A stretch of DNA of 6,586 nt, from contig MGMR01000101.1 of NCBI GenBank assembly GCA_001796495.1, forward strand, positions 4,298 to 10,883, read 5' to 3'. Each line of letters opens with the position of its first letter. Within the stretch, counting starts at the first letter, position 1. The position numbers and the translations under genes are program-made. Below are positions 1 through 6,344 of this stretch, piece after piece. Source of the DNA: Chloroflexi bacterium RBG_13_51_18. Lineage in GTDB: Bacteria > Chloroflexota > Dehalococcoidia > Dehalococcoidales > RBG-16-60-22. The notes below the pieces were generated by a model that saw only the letters and a program-made list of their open reading frames with translations, was not told the origin of the DNA and did not search any database.

Positions 1-779
1 AACTGATAACTGCTGCCCCACAACGGCGCTCTGAGGGTGCGCACATCGAGGAAAATGCTGATATCTATGGTAGTAGTGGGTTCATAGACCCTAGTCTGCA
101 GCCTGCCGAGTCGCGCGGTGCTCTTCCAGTGTATCCGCTTGAGGCTGTCGCCGGACTGGTATTCGCGGACACCCGCAGTCAGCACCGGGTCCTGGAAAAG
201 GTGATGTTTCAAACGGATATCCCCGAAGAGCTGCTGGGAGGGTATGCCCAGCTTTTCCAGCGGCACCAGGCGCGGATAGACCAGCAGAAAATCAAGTTTA
301 TCAATTGTCATGTAGCGCCGGAAGAAACCAAAAAGGTCGCCGGACTGGATACGGGTGGGGCCGAAGATGAAAGCGCCCCGCTGCGGGCATTTGATGGGAA
401 AGCGGCGCTTTACCCTGTGGTACATGCCGATGGGAAAGATATTGGTGAGGGTCACACGGTCTTCGTGGGAGGGCGAGGCCTTTCCTTTAAGGAGGGTCAG
501 CCGCTCCGGCAGCTCGTCCTCTATCTTCAGCCAGGGCAGCGGCAGCGGCTTGCGGTTGGCAATCTCTATTTCAAGGACTACTTCTTCGCCGAAAAAGACC
601 TGGCTGTGGCTCAAACGGCGGTTATATTCTATGCGGTGCAGGCAATACTTGTTCCAGAGTCGGGACACACCGCCGGTCAGGATAAAAAGCAGGGAAACCA
701 GGGCCAGCGGCACCTGTTGCAGCGCCAGGCTGACAATCAGGATGATTGCGGCGATGAAAATCCAGTAGTCGCCCCGCAT
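1..779 (-). CDS. DUF58 domain protein, 3' end cut by window edge
   Basis: The minus strand is open from an ATG at 779 to the window edge, giving the first 259 residues; the C-terminus is missing. Residues about 6-42 form one or two hydrophobic membrane segments (WIFIAAIILIV, then VPLALVSLLFIL). A beta-rich stretch follows, and then the DUF58 signature at about 205-234: REYQSGDSLKRIHWKSTAR and a later RVYEP. DUF58 proteins (COG1721) are usually membrane-anchored and encoded next to MoxR ATPases, often with VWA or transglutaminase genes; their molecular role is poorly known. The start is well supported: the moxR stop ends 3 nt upstream, and GAGGAGG (minus strand 794-788), inside the last codons of moxR, lies 8 nt before the ATG. 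This implies translational coupling and a shared MoxR/DUF58 function. The family call is firm, but the substrate or client is unknown. Confidence 0.93.
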   Translation of the reverse strand, partial: MRGDYWIFIAAIILIVSLALQQVPLALVSLLFILTGGVSRLWNKYCLHRIEYNRRLSHSQVFFGEEVVLEIEIANRKPLPLPWLKIEDELPERLTLLKGKASPSHEDRVTLTNIFPIGMYHRVKRRFPIKCPQRGAFIFGPTRIQSGDLFGFFRRYMTIDKLDFLLVYPRLVPLEKLGIPSQQLFGDIRLKHHLFQDPVLTAGVREYQSGDSLKRIHWKSTARLGRLQTRVYEPTTTIDISIFLDVRTLRAPLWGSSYQ

Positions 780-782
780 CTC

Positions 783-1766
783 TTACGCCTCCTCGGCGGC
801 GCCCTCATCTTCAACCGGCACAAAAACAGAGTCCCTGATTTCCTTGAGAGTCTGCTCCGCTTTCTGGCCGCGCAGTCGGCTCTCCGACCGGGGGATGATG
901 CGGTGAATCAGAACAGGAGTCATGAGATATTTAATATCGTCGGGGGTAACGAAAGCCCGACCGCGTATAGCGGCCAGGGCCTGGGAGGCATTATAAAGCG
1001 CCAGCATAGCGCGGGGGCTGGCGCCCAGCTCGACGGCGGCATGCTTGCGGGTAGCGTGTACCAGCCGTATGATATAGTCCTCGACATCGGTAGCCACGTG
1101 CACGTCCCGGCAGGCCCGCTGCATCTTAATCAGTTCTTCGGCGGACACCACCGATGCCAGCTTTTCCAGCGGGTCATCACCGCGGAACCGCGATAAAATC
1201 GTGCGGTCGTCCTCGGGGGAGGGGTAGCCTATCTGTATTTTCATTAAAAAGCGGTCTAGCTGCGCCTCGGGGAGGGGGAAAGTGCCTTCCAGCTCGATGG
1301 GGTTCTGGGTTGCCATCACCAGGAAGGGCCGGGGTAAAGGGCGGGTCTCCCCTTCGGTAGTGACCTGGCGCTCCTGCATGGCCTCCAGCAGGGCCGACTG
1401 CGTGCGGGGGGTGGCGCGGTTTATCTCGTCGGCCAGCAAAACCTGTGACATGACAGGGCCGGGGCGGTATTCAAAGTCCGCCGTTTTCTGGTTGAAAATA
1501 TGGGTGCCGGTGATATCGGAGGGCAGCAGGTCCGGCGTGCATTGAACGCGGCGGAAGGAGCACCCCAGCGACTTCGCCAGGGACTTGGCCAGGACCGTCT
1601 TGCCCAGGCCCGGCACGTCCTCAAGGAGAAGGTGCCCTTCGCAGAGCAGGGCGACTATCGCCAGTTCCACCACCTCGCTTTTGCCGACGATAACGCTTTC
1701 TACATTTTGTCTAATCTTGCCGGCAACTTCTTTAATGTGCTGTACGTCTTTTTCTTCCATGAACAC
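783..1766 (-). CDS. MoxR-family AAA+ ATPase
   Basis: A complete AAA+ ATPase of 327 residues, the usual length for MoxR. Walker A is VPGLGKT (51-57) and Walker B is LLADEIN (110-116, D113/E114). Sensor 1 is ATQNP (152-156, N155). The family stretch EGTFPLPEAQLDRF (160-173) carries a likely arginine finger, R172, and sensor 2 is GASPRA (248-253, R252). The C-terminal helical lid domain is present. All catalytic residues are intact. MoxR proteins act as ATP-driven chaperones that insert metals or assemble protein complexes, typically with a VWA or DUF58 partner, which here follows after 3 nt. The start may be GTG at 1766 or ATG at 1760 (protein starting MEEKD). A weak AGAAAG purine stretch sits 5 nt before the GTG, so the GTG is marginally favoured. 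A TATAAT box lies about 35-40 nt upstream. No client can be inferred. Confidence 0.95.
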   Translation of the reverse strand: MFMEEKDVQHIKEVAGKIRQNVESVIVGKSEVVELAIVALLCEGHLLLEDVPGLGKTVLAKSLAKSLGCSFRRVQCTPDLLPSDITGTHIFNQKTADFEYRPGPVMSQVLLADEINRATPRTQSALLEAMQERQVTTEGETRPLPRPFLVMATQNPIELEGTFPLPEAQLDRFLMKIQIGYPSPEDDRTILSRFRGDDPLEKLASVVSAEELIKMQRACRDVHVATDVEDYIIRLVHATRKHAAVELGASPRAMLALYNASQALAAIRGRAFVTPDDIKYLMTPVLIHRIIPRSESRLRGQKAEQTLKEIRDSVFVPVEDEGAAEEA

Positions 1767-1802
1767 AATCGCTTTCTATTTCAGATTACTGTGGCTTTAA
1801 TC

Positions 1803-1811
1803 ATTATAACA
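1803..1811 (-). promoter_or_regulatory. extended -10 promoter for moxR-DUF58
   Basis: The minus strand reads TGTTATAAT, a perfect -10 hexamer preceded by the TGn extension. The predicted start point near 1796 would leave a leader of about 30-36 nt before the moxR start. No good -35 hexamer is visible at 16-18 nt, which is acceptable for extended -10 promoters. The box lies in the gap between the CNNM stop (1832) and moxR, so moxR can probably be transcribed on its own. This is a motif match only. Confidence 0.5.
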
Positions 1812-1831
1812 GTTTGAGTGTGATGCGGCTA

Positions 1832-2845
1832 TTAAATATCGTATTCGTCCTCAATACTGCCGACCATCTGCTCCAGGATATCTTCCAGCGTTAAAAGACC
1901 GGCTACATCGCCCTTTTCATTAAGGACGACCGCCTGGTGCATCTTGCGGCTCTTGAAATGTCGCAACTGGCTGTTGATTTTTTTATTCTCCGGGATGAAA
2001 TAAGCCAGCCGGATCAGCTTTTTCATCGAACTCAATTTCTTCCTGCCGCTTTTACCGAGGAGGTCTTTAGAATGGATAAAGCCGATGATTTCCTGGCTCC
2101 GGCCAAGCCTTACGGGATAACGGGAATAACCGTGTCTTTTTACCGTTTTTAAAGCCTGGTCGATAGTATAATCCGACCTTAAGGTAACCATGCGCCTTTT
2201 GGGAATCATGACGTCGGCCACCGCCTTATCATTAAGGGTAAAGACCTTGGAAATCATCTCCTTTTCTTCCGCGGAAATAGAGCCGTCTTCCCAGCTTATA
2301 TTAATCAGGCTCTTGACCTCGCCCTCCGTGACGATGTTCCGTCGTGTGCGCGTGATATCAATATCTAACAAAAGCAATAATTTTTGTACCAGGAAAGTTA
2401 CGCCTCCTGTGACAGGACGGAAAACGGTCATGATGCCTTTTATAATCGGCGCGGTGATAAGCGAGATAGCTTCGCTGTGATACCGGGCATAGACCTTTGG
2501 GGTAATCTCGGCAAAGATAAGGATAATGACCGTAAGCCCGACGGTGACGTAGATTATACCCGCATCGCCCCACAGAGAAAGGGCCATGGCGGTGGCGATA
2601 GCCGACATAGCCACATTGACGAGATTATTGCCGAGCAGAATCGTTCCGATAAGCTTTTCCGGTTTTTCCAGAATCCCCTCGACCATTTTCACGCCCCGCG
2701 AATGCTTCTTGGCTAACTGGCGCAGGCGGGCGCGGTTGACCGTCATGAGGGCAGTCTCCGAGCCGGAAAAGAAAGCGGAGCAGCCAAGCAGCAGCACTAT
2801 CAGTATCCATAAAGATATTTGCGGCGCAATCCCCAGACCACTCAT
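1832..2845 (-). CDS. CNNM (DUF21) transmembrane and CBS-pair protein lacking the CorC/HlyC domain
   Basis: A 337-residue membrane protein. The N-terminal CNNM/DUF21 domain has hydrophobic segments at about 11-28, 64-92, 97-115 and 126-145. Family motifs are FFSGSETALM (25-34), the GTILLGNNLVNV stretch (67-78) and FAEITPK (111-117). A linker with EGEVKSL and EDGSISAEEKEMI follows, then a CBS pair at about 205-330 (DVMIPKRRM; later HQAVVLNEKGDVAGLLTLEDILEQ). CNNM/CorB-type proteins are implicated in Mg2+ transport or homeostasis, with the CBS pair binding Mg-ATP. The protein stops straight after the second CBS motif, so it lacks the roughly 80-100-residue CorC_HlyC domain common in 420-450-residue homologues. 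The ATG at 2845 is fixed by AGGAGGT (2857-2851) at 5 nt spacing. Substrate specificity is not shown by the sequence. Confidence 0.93.
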   Translation of the reverse strand: MSGLGIAPQISLWILIVLLLGCSAFFSGSETALMTVNRARLRQLAKKHSRGVKMVEGILEKPEKLIGTILLGNNLVNVAMSAIATAMALSLWGDAGIIYVTVGLTVIILIFAEITPKVYARYHSEAISLITAPIIKGIMTVFRPVTGGVTFLVQKLLLLLDIDITRTRRNIVTEGEVKSLINISWEDGSISAEEKEMISKVFTLNDKAVADVMIPKRRMVTLRSDYTIDQALKTVKRHGYSRYPVRLGRSQEIIGFIHSKDLLGKSGRKKLSSMKKLIRLAYFIPENKKINSQLRHFKSRKMHQAVVLNEKGDVAGLLTLEDILEQMVGSIEDEYDI

Positions 2846-2884
2846 GGCGTACCTCCTGTGTTACAGCGTATAAACAGATACTAA

Positions 2885-2893
2885 ATTATACCA
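2885..2893 (-). promoter_or_regulatory. extended -10 promoter for the CNNM gene
   Basis: The minus strand reads TGGTATAAT, a perfect -10 hexamer with the TGn extension, and no convincing -35 box. The predicted start point near 2878 gives a leader of about 33 nt containing AGGAGGT before the ATG at 2845. The architecture matches the box before moxR, which makes both more believable. It rests on motif match and position only. Confidence 0.5.
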
Positions 2894-2954
2894 GAATGAG
2901 AAGACACGATGTTGAACACTCCTATATTTTACATTATTCGGGATATACGCACCC

Positions 2955-3194
2955 ATGTCAAAAAACATCATAAAACAGCGGGTCTACAAAGTGGAGCAGG
3001 AAAGCTACGACCCCACCAATAAGGCCGCCGCGCTGAAAAAGGCGCAGGAGTGGGGCGATAAAATTCCTATCGGTATCATCTTTAAGCAGGAAAGACCAGT
3101 TTATGAAGACTCTTTGCCACAGCTTAAAGACTTGCCGCTGGTCAAGCAGCCAATCAACCCAAAGAAAATTGAAGCGTTGTTGGGAGAATTGTAA
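2955..3194 (+). CDS. C-terminal fragment of a 2-oxoacid:ferredoxin oxidoreductase beta subunit, probable remnant
   Basis: An ORF of 79 residues from ATG 2955 to TAA 3192-3194. The stretch YDPTNKAAALKKAQEWG followed by DKIPIGIIFKQERPVYED resembles the end of the beta subunit of pyruvate/2-oxoacid:ferredoxin oxidoreductases (PFO_beta_C-type region: helix, then a 'PIGIFY-x-ERPxYE' strand and turn). A full beta subunit has about 280-300 residues; the TPP-binding part with its GDG motif and cysteines is absent. The reading frame stays open only to a TGA at 2913, and I see no homologous sequence in the 109 bp before the ATG. There is no Shine-Dalgarno before the ATG. I infer a gene remnant left by a deletion or rearrangement. 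A stand-alone small protein is possible, because the frame is uninterrupted and its codon use looks normal. Family resemblance is from memory of the motif. Confidence 0.65.
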   Translation: MSKNIIKQRVYKVEQESYDPTNKAAALKKAQEWGDKIPIGIIFKQERPVYEDSLPQLKDLPLVKQPINPKKIEALLGEL

Positions 3195-3217
3195 CTCTTT
3201 TCCTTGACAATTCTCCC
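3182..3217. repeat. perfect 11-bp inverted repeat before the dehydrogenase operon
   Basis: GGGAGAATTGT (3182-3192) is exactly complementary to ACAATTCTCCC (3207-3217), with a 14-nt loop. The left arm covers the last codons and the first base of the stop of the preceding small ORF. The right arm overlaps the last three bases of the TTGACA -35 hexamer and the start of its spacer. It could be an operator for a dimeric regulator or a transcription terminator for the small ORF. The tract after the stem (TTCCCTCTTG) is not a U-run, which argues against a classical intrinsic terminator. Confidence 0.6.
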
Positions 3218-3233
3218 TTCCCTCTTGAATAAT
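3204..3233 (+). promoter_or_regulatory. sigma70-type promoter of the alcohol dehydrogenase-mft operon
   Basis: A perfect -35 TTGACA (3204-3209) is followed after 18 nt by AATAAT (3228-3233), five of six matches to the -10 consensus. The predicted start point is about 3240-3241, the A of the dehydrogenase ATG or the base before it. No Shine-Dalgarno precedes that ATG, so the transcript would be leaderless or nearly so. The right arm of the inverted repeat overlaps the -35, so a protein bound there would block polymerase. Confidence 0.5.
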
Positions 3234-3240
3234 TACCCCG

Positions 3241-4272
3241 ATGAAAGCCCTGCGCTGGTACGCCAGCAAAGACGTGCGCTATGAGGACGCCCCGGAGCCT
3301 TCACTATGCCCCGGTATGCTTAAGATTAAGGTAACGCTGGCCGGCATCTGCGGGACGGACCTTAAAGAATATACCAGCGGCCCCATCCTTATCCCCCTGG
3401 GTAAAGCCCCCCTGACGATGGGGCACGAGTTCGCCGGTACGGTGGCGGAGGTGGGCAAAGGCGTCAAGGGCTTTAAGGTCGGGGACAGGGTCAGCGGGGT
3501 GGGCTATTACTACTGCGGCGATTGCTATGTCTGTAAAAAGGGGCTTTACAACCTCTGCGTGAACCAGGGCTTTACCGGCCTGCTGACCGACGGCTGCATG
3601 GCGGAATACTTCCTTATTCCCGACTACGCCTGCTATAAACTGCCGGATAATGTCTCCGACGAGCAGGGCTCGCTGGTGGAACCGCTGGCGGTGGCCCTTC
3701 ATGCTATTGGGCAGGCGCGGGTAAAGCCGGGCGACACCGTGGCCGTCCTCGGGGACGGTGCGATAGGCCTTTGTTCGGTCCTGGCGGCAAAAGTTGCCGG
3801 TGCTTCGGCAGTCTATCTCATCGCCAAGCACAAAGGCCGGGGCAGGCTGGCGGCCAGGATGGGCGCCGCGGCGGTTATCTATACCAGCGAAGGCGACCCC
3901 GTAAAGCAGCTGCAGGCAATGACCGACGGCATCGGCACTAACGCCAGCATCGAATGCGTCGGCCGTCCGGAGACGCCCCAATTGGCTATCGAACTTACAC
4001 AGCGCGGCGGTATCGCGGTAATCGTCGGCATCTTCGAGAAACCGGGCATTATCGACTTCTCCACCATGACCTTCACCGAGCGAACGATAGTTGGCAGCTC
4101 GATTTACATCCACGAGGGAAAGAGCGCTATCGAGCTCATGGCGGAAAAAAGAATCGACCCCTCTCCCCTTATCTCCTCCATCGTCCCCCTGAAAGACGCC
4201 GTGAAAAAAGGCTTCCAGGCGCTGACGGACAACAAAGACGACAATGTTAAAGTGCTGCTGCGTGTTTCTTGA
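3241..4272 (+). CDS. zinc-dependent medium-chain alcohol dehydrogenase, butanediol dehydrogenase type
   Basis: A complete 343-residue MDR enzyme. Catalytic zinc ligands are C37 in GICGTD, H62-E63 in GHEFAG and E147 in VEPLAV. The structural zinc lobe is intact: C92, C95, C98, C106 (Cx2Cx2Cx7C). The Rossmann loop is GDGAIG (171-176). The stretch GTDLKEYTSGPI resembles (R,R)-2,3-butanediol and related polyol dehydrogenases, which oxidise secondary alcohols with NAD(P). The second Rossmann strand ends LIAKHKGRGR (193-202) where NAD enzymes normally carry an acidic residue; the basic run suggests NADP(H) preference or unusual cofactor binding. The protein is shorter than the roughly 370-residue class of zinc nicotinoprotein linked to mycofactocin and is not obviously of that family. 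It is the first gene of the run to mftB and ends 54 nt before the iron dehydrogenase. The ATG lacks a ribosome site. The physiological substrate is unknown. Confidence 0.92.
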   Translation: MKALRWYASKDVRYEDAPEPSLCPGMLKIKVTLAGICGTDLKEYTSGPILIPLGKAPLTMGHEFAGTVAEVGKGVKGFKVGDRVSGVGYYYCGDCYVCKKGLYNLCVNQGFTGLLTDGCMAEYFLIPDYACYKLPDNVSDEQGSLVEPLAVALHAIGQARVKPGDTVAVLGDGAIGLCSVLAAKVAGASAVYLIAKHKGRGRLAARMGAAAVIYTSEGDPVKQLQAMTDGIGTNASIECVGRPETPQLAIELTQRGGIAVIVGIFEKPGIIDFSTMTFTERTIVGSSIYIHEGKSAIELMAEKRIDPSPLISSIVPLKDAVKKGFQALTDNKDDNVKVLLRVS

Positions 4273-4297
4273 TGATGGTTCCCATATAGCTTACAAT
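4269..4297 (+). promoter_or_regulatory. possible internal promoter before the iron alcohol dehydrogenase
   Basis: TTGATG (4269-4274) overlaps the stop codon of the zinc dehydrogenase and is spaced 17 nt from TACAAT (4292-4297). The predicted start point near 4304 leaves a short leader holding AAAAGGAGG (4312-4320). The -35 matches four of six bases and the -10 five of six. If real, it would let the iron dehydrogenase, DUF169 and mft genes be expressed apart from the zinc enzyme. Confidence 0.33.
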
Positions 4298-4326
4298 ATC
4301 AGGTAGGACACAAAAGGAGGCAGGCC

Positions 4327-5538
4327 GTGATAAATAAGGAAATTTTTGAATTCCCCATTATTTACACCAACCCCATCCCTAAGATAGCACTCGGCTGGGG
4401 CTCTTACCAGACGGTGGGCGATGAATGCAAAGCCGCCGGCATGAAGAAAGCCTTAATCGTTACCTCCGGTCTTAAAGGCACCGGCATCGTCGACGAGCTC
4501 AAGGGAGTCATCAACTACGCCGGCGTGTCCACGGATATTTACGATAAAATAACCACCAACCCCAAGGACTGGCAGATTATGGAGGCGTATAAAGCCTTTA
4601 AAGACGGGCAGTGCGATGGTGTGGTGGCGGTGGGGGGCGGCAGCTCGATGGATACCGCTAAAGGGGTACGTGTAGTGGCGGCCAACGGCGGGAAAGATAT
4701 CACCAATTTTACCGTTTTTATCGACCCGCCCTGGATGGAAACGCTGAAAAAGATGAAGCCCTGTACCATTCCCCAGGTTTCCGTAGCCACCACCTCCGGC
4801 ACCGGCGCCGAGGTCTCCTCCTTCGCCGCGCTATCAAACACGAAAACAAAAATGAAAATACTGGTCAGCGCGCCCAATATCCACTCGACCGTCGCCGTAA
4901 TCGACCCCCTGTTGGCAAGACTTCAGTCGAGGGAAATGGCCGCCTGGTCGGGCTTTGATGCCATGGCGCACGGCATCGAGGCTTTCGTCACCAAGGTAAC
5001 GGGGCCCTACTCGCATGGTATGCTGCTGCATTGCGTCGAGTTGGTCTATAAAAACCTGCGGGAATTCACCTACAACCGCATGAACAACACCGCCTGCGAG
5101 AGGATGTGCTGGGCGTCGACGATGGGCGGCATCGCCATCGGGTTCGGGGCGGGGGCCGGCATCGTCCACGGGCTGGGGCACCAGATAAGCGCCCTGACGG
5201 ACTGCCACCACGGGCGGATTAACGCCATTATGATGCTGGCGGGCGAGCGGTACAACCAGCCGGCTATCATTGAAAAACTGGCCGCCTTGACCCGCGCCAT
5301 GGGCGTCGACACCTACGGCATGACCGAGTGGGAAGCCGCCGACCGCTGGTTCGATGAAATAGAACAGCTTCTGAAAGACCTCGATATCATACCCGGGCAG
5401 TTGAAAAAACAGTTTGGCGTTAAAGAGACCGACCTCGAAAAAATCGTCAAGGTTTACGCCAACGACTTTTGCAGTCAGGGCAACCCCCGCGAGTTCAATT
5501 ACGATGAGGTGCTGGGCCTATTGAAGGGGGCGCTCTAG
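4327..5538 (+). CDS. iron-containing (group III) alcohol dehydrogenase, methanol:NDMA oxidoreductase-like nicotinoprotein
   Basis: A complete 403-residue group III dehydrogenase. The nucleotide-binding loop is GGGSSMDTAKG (103-113), with TTSGTGAEVS at 155-164. Metal ligands in the family pattern are D211, H215, H281 and H295 (FDAMAHGIEAF; GIVHGLGHQ; DCHHG). The N-terminal block (FPI, GWGSYQTVGDE, ALIVTSGLKGTGI, YDKITTNPKD) and the C-terminal CSQGNPREF match, from memory, the methanol:NDMA oxidoreductase (MNO) type rather than lactaldehyde or propanediol reductases. MNO enzymes hold NAD(P) tightly and pass electrons to an external acceptor; mycofactocin is the proposed natural one. The nearby mftA supports this reading. 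GTG at 4327 is the start, fixed by AAAAGGAGG (4312-4320) 6 nt upstream. DUF169 follows after 28 nt. An oxidising role on a primary alcohol is inferred; the substrate is not shown by the sequence. Confidence 0.92.
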   Translation: MINKEIFEFPIIYTNPIPKIALGWGSYQTVGDECKAAGMKKALIVTSGLKGTGIVDELKGVINYAGVSTDIYDKITTNPKDWQIMEAYKAFKDGQCDGVVAVGGGSSMDTAKGVRVVAANGGKDITNFTVFIDPPWMETLKKMKPCTIPQVSVATTSGTGAEVSSFAALSNTKTKMKILVSAPNIHSTVAVIDPLLARLQSREMAAWSGFDAMAHGIEAFVTKVTGPYSHGMLLHCVELVYKNLREFTYNRMNNTACERMCWASTMGGIAIGFGAGAGIVHGLGHQISALTDCHHGRINAIMMLAGERYNQPAIIEKLAALTRAMGVDTYGMTEWEAADRWFDEIEQLLKDLDIIPGQLKKQFGVKETDLEKIVKVYANDFCSQGNPREFNYDEVLGLLKGAL

Positions 5539-5566
5539 GAAACGGTTTTTAAAATGAGGGATTTTA

Positions 5567-6310
5567 ATGGCTAAAGCAACGATAGATTATTCAATACTTG
5601 ATAAATTTAACTTTGAAACACCGCCGGTGGGCATTAAATTCACCGTTCAACGCCCGGCTGGCATTGCCCGCATTAAAGAGAAGATGACTTTATGCGAGAT
5701 GCTGAAGCATGCGCAGACCGGCAATGTATTCCATGCGGAAATGGCAGACCACACCTGCGATGCCGGGGCATACGTGCTGGGGCAGCAGGACCTTGAAAAA
5801 CCTTATACCAACGGAGAATACGGGGCGGGCCTTCAGGTCTTCGATTCGCCCCGCTCCGGCGCCAGGCTCTATCAGCATATCTATAAAATCGATAAAGGCA
5901 TTATAAATTACGTCGCCTTCGCCCCGCTGGACAAACTCACCTTCGAGCCGGACCTGCTTTTTATTATGGCCAGCACCACCCAGGCGGAAATTATCCTGCG
6001 GGCATCGAGCTATAAAACAGGAGACATGTGGCTTAGTAAATACACTGCCGCCATGGGCTGTTCCTGGCTTTTTATTTACCCCTATTTAAGCGGCGAGATA
6101 AATCATATTACCACCGGCCTGGGCTTCGGGATGAGGCGCCGCCGCATGTTCCCTGAAGGACTGCATATGATATCCGTCCCGTTCGATAAGATAAAACCGC
6201 TGCTTGATACGCTTGCAGTTATGCCCTGGGTGCCGGAACCCTATAAGGAAAACGGCCTGGAATATGTCAAGAACCTCCGCATCAGGCTGGGGCTTGAAGA
6301 ACCGTCATAA
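5567..6310 (+). CDS. DUF169 family protein in a mycofactocin operon
   Basis: A complete 247-residue soluble protein with no signal peptide or clear membrane segment. The N-terminal PPVGIKF (19-25), then CEMLKHAQTGNVFHAE (43-58) and HTCDAGAYVLG (62-72), are the pattern of DUF169 (COG2043, uncharacterised, common in archaea and anaerobes). C43 and C64 sit where family members usually have cysteines; a third, C165, lies in AAMGCSW. With H56 and H62 these could bind a metal, heme or Fe-S centre, but this is inference. A late glycine/arginine-rich stretch, GLGFGMRRRRMFPEG (184-198), could meet an anionic ligand. ATG 5567 is preceded by GAGGG (5556-5560) at 6 nt spacing. It lies 28 nt after the MNO-like dehydrogenase and 34 nt before mftA, so it is probably co-transcribed and may act in alcohol oxidation or in electron transfer from the cofactor. 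No function is established. Confidence 0.87.
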   Translation: MAKATIDYSILDKFNFETPPVGIKFTVQRPAGIARIKEKMTLCEMLKHAQTGNVFHAEMADHTCDAGAYVLGQQDLEKPYTNGEYGAGLQVFDSPRSGARLYQHIYKIDKGIINYVAFAPLDKLTFEPDLLFIMASTTQAEIILRASSYKTGDMWLSKYTAAMGCSWLFIYPYLSGEINHITTGLGFGMRRRRMFPEGLHMISVPFDKIKPLLDTLAVMPWVPEPYKENGLEYVKNLRIRLGLEEPS

Positions 6311-6344
6311 TTCACAGGTAAATATCAACCGAGGTAGAATCATA

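Noticed and set aside
129..1196. A 355-codon open frame on the plus strand
   Set aside because: It lies antisense to the DUF58 and MoxR genes, both of which have clear family motifs and good ribosome sites. Its translation is low-complexity Gln/Gly/Arg-rich sequence without a recognisable domain, a typical shadow of GC-biased coding DNA.
3182..3227. Intrinsic terminator for the small ORF
   Set aside because: The stem is perfect, but the following tract TTCCCTCTTG lacks a U-run and the loop is long. The overlap with a consensus -35 makes an operator at least as likely, so it is reported as an inverted repeat.
3304..4113. A 269-codon open frame on the minus strand
   Set aside because: It is fully antisense to the zinc dehydrogenase, whose zinc ligands and Rossmann motif are intact. 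The antisense product shows no domain.
3241..4272. Zinc dehydrogenase as the known mycofactocin-associated zinc nicotinoprotein family
   Set aside because: That family is longer (about 370 residues) and class III-like. This 343-residue protein has the butanediol/polyol dehydrogenase pattern, so a mycofactocin link rests on neighbourhood only.
4834..5211. A minus-strand open frame of 125 codons inside the iron dehydrogenase
   Set aside because: It is antisense to the metal-binding part of the dehydrogenase and has no motif of its own.
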